8,556 nucleotides of DNA from CAZKMM01 sp964592965 (GTDB taxonomy: Bacteria; RBG-13-61-14; DRUE01), in assembly GCA_964592965.1 (NCBI GenBank), contig CAZQJX010000107.1, positions 1 through 8,556 on the forward strand, given 5' to 3'. Below are positions 5,404 to 8,556 of the stretch, one piece after another. The notes beneath the pieces are model-generated. The model was not told the DNA's origin. It ran no database searches and worked only from the letters and a program-made list of their open reading frames with translations. Numbering within the stretch: the stretch's first letter is position 1; every line of letters starts with the position of its first letter. Both the position numbers and the translations under genes were made by a program.

Positions 5404-6417
5404 ATGATTATCGTAATGAAAAAAGGCGTTGAGGAAAACCAAATTCAAGCGGTGATGGATAAAGTTAAGGAAGCAGGGCTTGATGTTCATCTCTCTCGTG
5501 GAGTGGAAAGAACCATCATCGGCGTTATTGGCGACAAGACCAAGCTTGATGCTGATGAAATCCAAGCAATGGACGGTGTGGAAAAAATTATGCATGTTAC
5601 TGTTCCTTATAAGCGGGCAAGCAGGGATTTTCATCCTGAAAATACTGTTATAGAGGTGGGACCGCTAAGTCTTGGTGGGAAGCGCATTTCAGTTATTGCA
5701 GGTCCCTGCGCTGTGGAGAGCAAGGAGCAAATTCTCACCACTGCCCGCAAGGTAAAAGAGCTGGGCGCATCTGCTCTGCGTGGTGGAGCTTTTAAGCCCC
5801 GCACCAATCCCTACAGCTTTCAGGGGTTGGCAAAGCTCGGTTTAGAATATCTGGCAGAGGCACGAGCAGAAACCGGCTTGCCCATTGTCACTGAGGTTCT
5901 CAGCGCCAAAGATGTTGAGCTGGTTGCTAGCTATGCAGATGTGCTTCAAATTGGCGCACGCAATATGCAGAACTTTATCCTCCTCAAAGAAGCAGGTCAA
6001 AGTGGCAAGCCCATTCTCCTCAAGCGGGGAATGAGCGCCACTCTTGAGGAATTTCTCCTTGCTGCCGAGTATATTCTTTCACAAGGTAATAGCCAGATTG
6101 TTCTTTGCGAGCGGGGAATACGCACCTTTGAGGAATACGCCAGAAACACGCTGGCACTGGGAGTTGTGCCTATGGTAAAAAAGGTCTCCCATCTTCCCAT
6201 TATTGTTGACCCGAGCCACGGCACAGGAAGAAGAGACCTTGTCATACCAATGGCAAGAGCAGGTATTGCTGCTGGTGCAGATGGATTGATTGTAGAAGTC
6301 CACCCCGAACCAGATAAAGCTTTAGTGGACGGACCACAATCTCTTAATTTTGAGCAGTTCGCTGAATTAATGAAAGAAGTTAAATCCATTGCCCAAATTC
6401 TTGGAAGAGAAGTTTAA
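5404..6417 (+). CDS. aroF: 3-deoxy-7-phosphoheptulonate (DAHP) synthase, type I-beta with N-terminal ferredoxin-like domain (337 aa)
   Basis: This cytosolic enzyme condenses phosphoenolpyruvate with erythrose 4-phosphate, the first step of the shikimate pathway to aromatic amino acids. Residues 1-70 form the ferredoxin-like regulatory domain, and the remainder is the TIM barrel. Visible motifs are GPCAVES (100-106), RGGAFKPRTNPYSFQG (126-141), QIGARNMQN (182-190), LKRGMSAT (206-213), DPSHGTGRR (269-277) and EVHPEP (298-303). The metal ligands Cys102, His272, Glu298 and Asp309 fall at the same numbers I recall for the Thermotoga maritima enzyme, and the length (337) is almost identical. His29 and Ser31 match that enzyme's reported allosteric tyrosine-site residues, so feedback inhibition by an aromatic amino acid is likely. 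Control is probably at the protein level because the mRNA leader is very short. There is no fused chorismate mutase. The galactosidase gene follows after one base. Confidence 0.96.
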   Translation: MIIVMKKGVEENQIQAVMDKVKEAGLDVHLSRGVERTIIGVIGDKTKLDADEIQAMDGVEKIMHVTVPYKRASRDFHPENTVIEVGPLSLGGKRISVIAGPCAVESKEQILTTARKVKELGASALRGGAFKPRTNPYSFQGLAKLGLEYLAEARAETGLPIVTEVLSAKDVELVASYADVLQIGARNMQNFILLKEAGQSGKPILLKRGMSATLEEFLLAAEYILSQGNSQIVLCERGIRTFEEYARNTLALGVVPMVKKVSHLPIIVDPSHGTGRRDLVIPMARAGIAAGADGLIVEVHPEPDKALVDGPQSLNFEQFAELMKEVKSIAQILGREV

Positions 6418-6418
6418 A

Positions 6419-8556
6419 ATGGCTTTAAAAATTACCGAATCTAACCAGCAAATAGAAATTGCAGGTGATAAGCTCCTTCTCCGCTTAAATAAAAAGCAGG
6501 GAACTGTTCAGATAAAAACCAATGACGCAAAAATAAGCTTCTCGCCCATACTTTTCTGGTGCGGGTTTAAAACCGAACAAAACAAGCATTTTCTCTTTTC
6601 AACTTTGATTGAGCCAAAAGATTTTTCCATCCGAAAAAATCAGCCAACCCCTTTAGAGCGGGCAACCAAGCTGTTTGTAATGCTTGAACATAGTTTAGTA
6701 AATCTCATCTGGGAAATAGCTTTTTTCCCAAGCCAAGATTATCTTTTATTTCGCCTAAGCCTTGAGAACAAAAGCGAGCAGAAAATTTTTGTTGACGAGC
6801 TAGTTCCTTTTGCCTATAGAGGTGCAGATGATGGTCTGGAGATGGGAAGGGGATGGACAGCTTGGAGATTTTATCGGCTTGGATACCAATCTTGGAGTCC
6901 TTCTGGCTCTGTAAGCCTTCGCACCCCTTGTAAAAAACCAAGATGCCGGCTGGCAAAAAAAATCGGGCAGGCGCCTTACCTCTGGCAGAGGAATTTTCCA
7001 GAAATATTCAGCTCTGAATGGATGGCAGAAATCGTTGAGCCAGACCAAGACCTTGCCTTTCTTTTAGGCTTTATCACTGCCAAGAATCAGCTGGGAGTGA
7101 TTGAAGCAGAGGTCAAATATGAGCGCTTCCGAAGATTGGAAGCTATTGCTCCCTGCGAGGAAATTAGACTCAAACCAGATGAAAAAATCTCCTCTGACTG
7201 GGTAATTGCCATTCTGAGCGATGCACCCCGTGCCTCACAGAAAAAATATTTTGAGTGCCTGAAAAAAGCAATGTCCGCGAGGGAGCCAGAAAAACTTTCT
7301 GGCTGGTGTAGTTGGTATTATTACTATCATAAAATTGATGAAGAAAATATTTATGCAAATTTGAATATCGCCGGCAAACTCAACCCACAGCTAGAAGTTT
7401 TTCTCATTGATGACGGATACGAAAAAGCCATTGGAGATTGGCTGGAAACCAAGCCCGAGATAAAAAAAGACCTGAAAACTATCGGTGACGACATCCACCA
7501 AAAAGGGCTAAAAGCTGGCATCTGGCTGGCGCCTTTTCTTGCCTCTCGCTCTTCCCAGCTTTACCAAGACCATCCTGACTGGATTTTAAGAGACAAAAAA
7601 GGTAGAAAAGTTGTGGGAATGATTCAGGCACGCTGGAGGGGAAAAATCGCCTATGCGCTTGATGCCACTCATCCTGGCTTTCAATCCTGGCTGGCTGAGC
7701 TAATTGAATATCTTACCAAAGAATGCGGATTTGATTTTCTCAAGCTAGATTTTCTCTACGCTGGCGCACTTCCTGGGGCAAGGTTTAACCCTGCTTTGAC
7801 CGGAGCGCAAGCGCTGAGAGCAGGGCTTGAGGTTATAAGAAAATCTGCTGGCAAAAACTGCTATATCCTTGCCTGTGGTGCTCCGCTTGCTCCTTGCATC
7901 GGCTTGGTGGATGCTATGCGCATTTCCCAGGATATAGACCCTCGCTGGAAAAGCCCATTTGACCTTGCCTTTGGAATTGAGCTTGCCCCCAGCCTTAAAA
8001 GCTGTTTTAAAAACAACCTTGCCCGTGCGCTCAGCTCACAAAAGGTATGGTCGCCAGACCCAGATTGCCTGCTTTTAAGCCCGAGAAAGAATCTGGGTGA
8101 AAAAGAAATTCAGGCGGAACTTGTGCTTTTTTATCTTCTTGGCGGACAGCTATTTTTAAGCGAAGACCTCTCAGCTCTTGATGAGGAAAAGCAAAAACTC
8201 CTCTCCCTTGGCCTGCCCACATCAGATATTCCAGCAGAACCTATTGACCTTTTTGAAAAGGATTTTCCAGAAGAGTTTTTTAAGCTCGGAAAAGAAATGA
8301 GCCTTCTTGCCCTTTTCAACTGGTCAGAAAAAGCCAAGCCCTGTCAAATTCGCCTGAAAAGATACGGCTTGAAAAAAACCTATCATCTTTTTGATTTCTT
8401 TGCTGGCAAGTATCTGGGAAAAATTGAAGATAAAGCTGAGCTGGGCTGGATTCCACCTAGGGGAGTAAGATATTTTGCCCTTGCGGAAATAAGCAATAAA
8501 CCTCAAATCATCGGGTTAGATTTTCATCTCGGAGCAGGAACCCAGGGAGCAAAAAT
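6419..8556 (+). CDS. galA: GH36-family alpha-galactosidase, 3' end beyond window (712+ aa)
   Basis: The enzyme should release terminal alpha-linked galactose from oligosaccharides such as melibiose or raffinose by a retaining mechanism. It has no signal peptide, so it is probably cytoplasmic. The N-terminal beta-sandwich domain spans about residues 1-290 and includes GYQSWSPSGS. The (beta/alpha)8 domain begins with GWCSWYYYY (295-303), then FLIDDGYEKAIGDW with Asp331/Asp332, GIWLAPF and HPDW. Asp444 in FLKLDFLYAGALPGAR is the predicted nucleophile, and Asp505 in AMRISQD is the predicted acid/base, 61 residues apart as in the Thermotoga maritima enzyme. The later PDPDCLLL and the end-domain PPRGVRYFAL are also family-like. 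It is longer than the T. maritima enzyme (about 550 aa), mainly at the N-terminus. The LKLDFLYAG form argues against plant raffinose synthases. GGAAGAG upstream and the one-base gap from aroF suggest coupled translation. The frame is open to the window's end, probably within the last tens of codons. Confidence 0.93.
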   Translation, partial: MALKITESNQQIEIAGDKLLLRLNKKQGTVQIKTNDAKISFSPILFWCGFKTEQNKHFLFSTLIEPKDFSIRKNQPTPLERATKLFVMLEHSLVNLIWEIAFFPSQDYLLFRLSLENKSEQKIFVDELVPFAYRGADDGLEMGRGWTAWRFYRLGYQSWSPSGSVSLRTPCKKPRCRLAKKIGQAPYLWQRNFPEIFSSEWMAEIVEPDQDLAFLLGFITAKNQLGVIEAEVKYERFRRLEAIAPCEEIRLKPDEKISSDWVIAILSDAPRASQKKYFECLKKAMSAREPEKLSGWCSWYYYYHKIDEENIYANLNIAGKLNPQLEVFLIDDGYEKAIGDWLETKPEIKKDLKTIGDDIHQKGLKAGIWLAPFLASRSSQLYQDHPDWILRDKKGRKVVGMIQARWRGKIAYALDATHPGFQSWLAELIEYLTKECGFDFLKLDFLYAGALPGARFNPALTGAQALRAGLEVIRKSAGKNCYILACGAPLAPCIGLVDAMRISQDIDPRWKSPFDLAFGIELAPSLKSCFKNNLARALSSQKVWSPDPDCLLLSPRKNLGEKEIQAELVLFYLLGGQLFLSEDLSALDEEKQKLLSLGLPTSDIPAEPIDLFEKDFPEEFFKLGKEMSLLALFNWSEKAKPCQIRLKRYGLKKTYHLFDFFAGKYLGKIEDKAELGWIPPRGVRYFALAEISNKPQIIGLDFHLGAGTQGAK
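7284..7304. repeat. perfect 9-bp hairpin inside galA
   Basis: AGCCAGAAA (7284-7292) pairs perfectly with TTTCTGGCT (7296-7304) around a 3-base loop, within the codons just before the Trp-Cys-Ser-Trp motif. No T-run follows, so it is not an intrinsic terminator. It may slow ribosomes between the beta-sandwich and barrel domains, or be chance. Confidence 0.4.

Noticed and set aside
5299..5634. Minus-strand open frame of 111 codons upstream of the polyferredoxin
   Set aside because: It overlaps aroF's regulatory domain and both predicted promoters, and its protein shows no domain or signal.
5997..6389. Minus-strand open frame of 130 codons opposite aroF
   Set aside because: It is antisense to the conserved barrel of DAHP synthase, and its composition is that of a shadow frame.
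1..8556. CRISPR array, insertion sequence, toxin-antitoxin or phage defence system
   Set aside because: No spaced repeats, terminal inverted repeats, transposase or nuclease/toxin motifs were found on either strand. RNase J is a housekeeping enzyme here.

Overview
This is a bacterial segment with five well-recognised genes and two small unrecognised ones, packed tightly on both strands. The organism is clearly bacterial: it has RNase J, Shine-Dalgarno sites and sigma70-like promoter hexamers. Base composition is AT-leaning, especially between genes. A Tat-type motif before a NapG-like ferredoxin domain, and the abundance of Fe-S clusters, suggest a bacterium with respiratory or anaerobic redox metabolism. 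The DAHP synthase closely follows the Thermotoga maritima type in length and residue numbering. None of this fixes a phylum. An uncultured anaerobic, possibly thermophilic lineage is plausible but is inference only.

Layout. At the left, a minus-strand two-gene unit (751 down to 118) encodes an 85-residue soluble protein and then, overlapping it by 23 bases, a 132-residue protein with one membrane anchor. Across a 132-base divergent gap lies a plus-strand pair: a CaiB/BaiF-family enzyme with alpha-methylacyl-CoA racemase catalytic residues (884-2044), then an RNase J-type ribonuclease (2048-3697), 3 bases apart. The RNase J gene converges on a minus-strand gene (5287 down to 3749) for a polytopic multi-cluster ferredoxin. 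That protein looks like NapH fused to NapG, with an internal twin-arginine segment. Diverging from it is a plus-strand pair: DAHP synthase with an N-terminal ferredoxin-like regulatory domain (5404-6417), and one base later a GH36 alpha-galactosidase (6419 onward) that runs off the right edge.

How the genes relate. They do not form one obvious pathway: acyl-CoA chemistry, RNA turnover, membrane electron transfer, entry to aromatic amino acid synthesis, and galactoside hydrolysis. The pairings look like compact operons of largely housekeeping genes. No tRNA, rRNA, CRISPR array, insertion sequence or phage gene was seen. The most interesting points are the NapH-NapG fusion with a buried Tat signal, the divergent promoters with overlapping -35 boxes at 5346-5352, and the orphan minus-strand pair whose membrane member has a prepilin-like N-terminus lacking the usual Glu5. 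I found no convincing new defence or mobile system.
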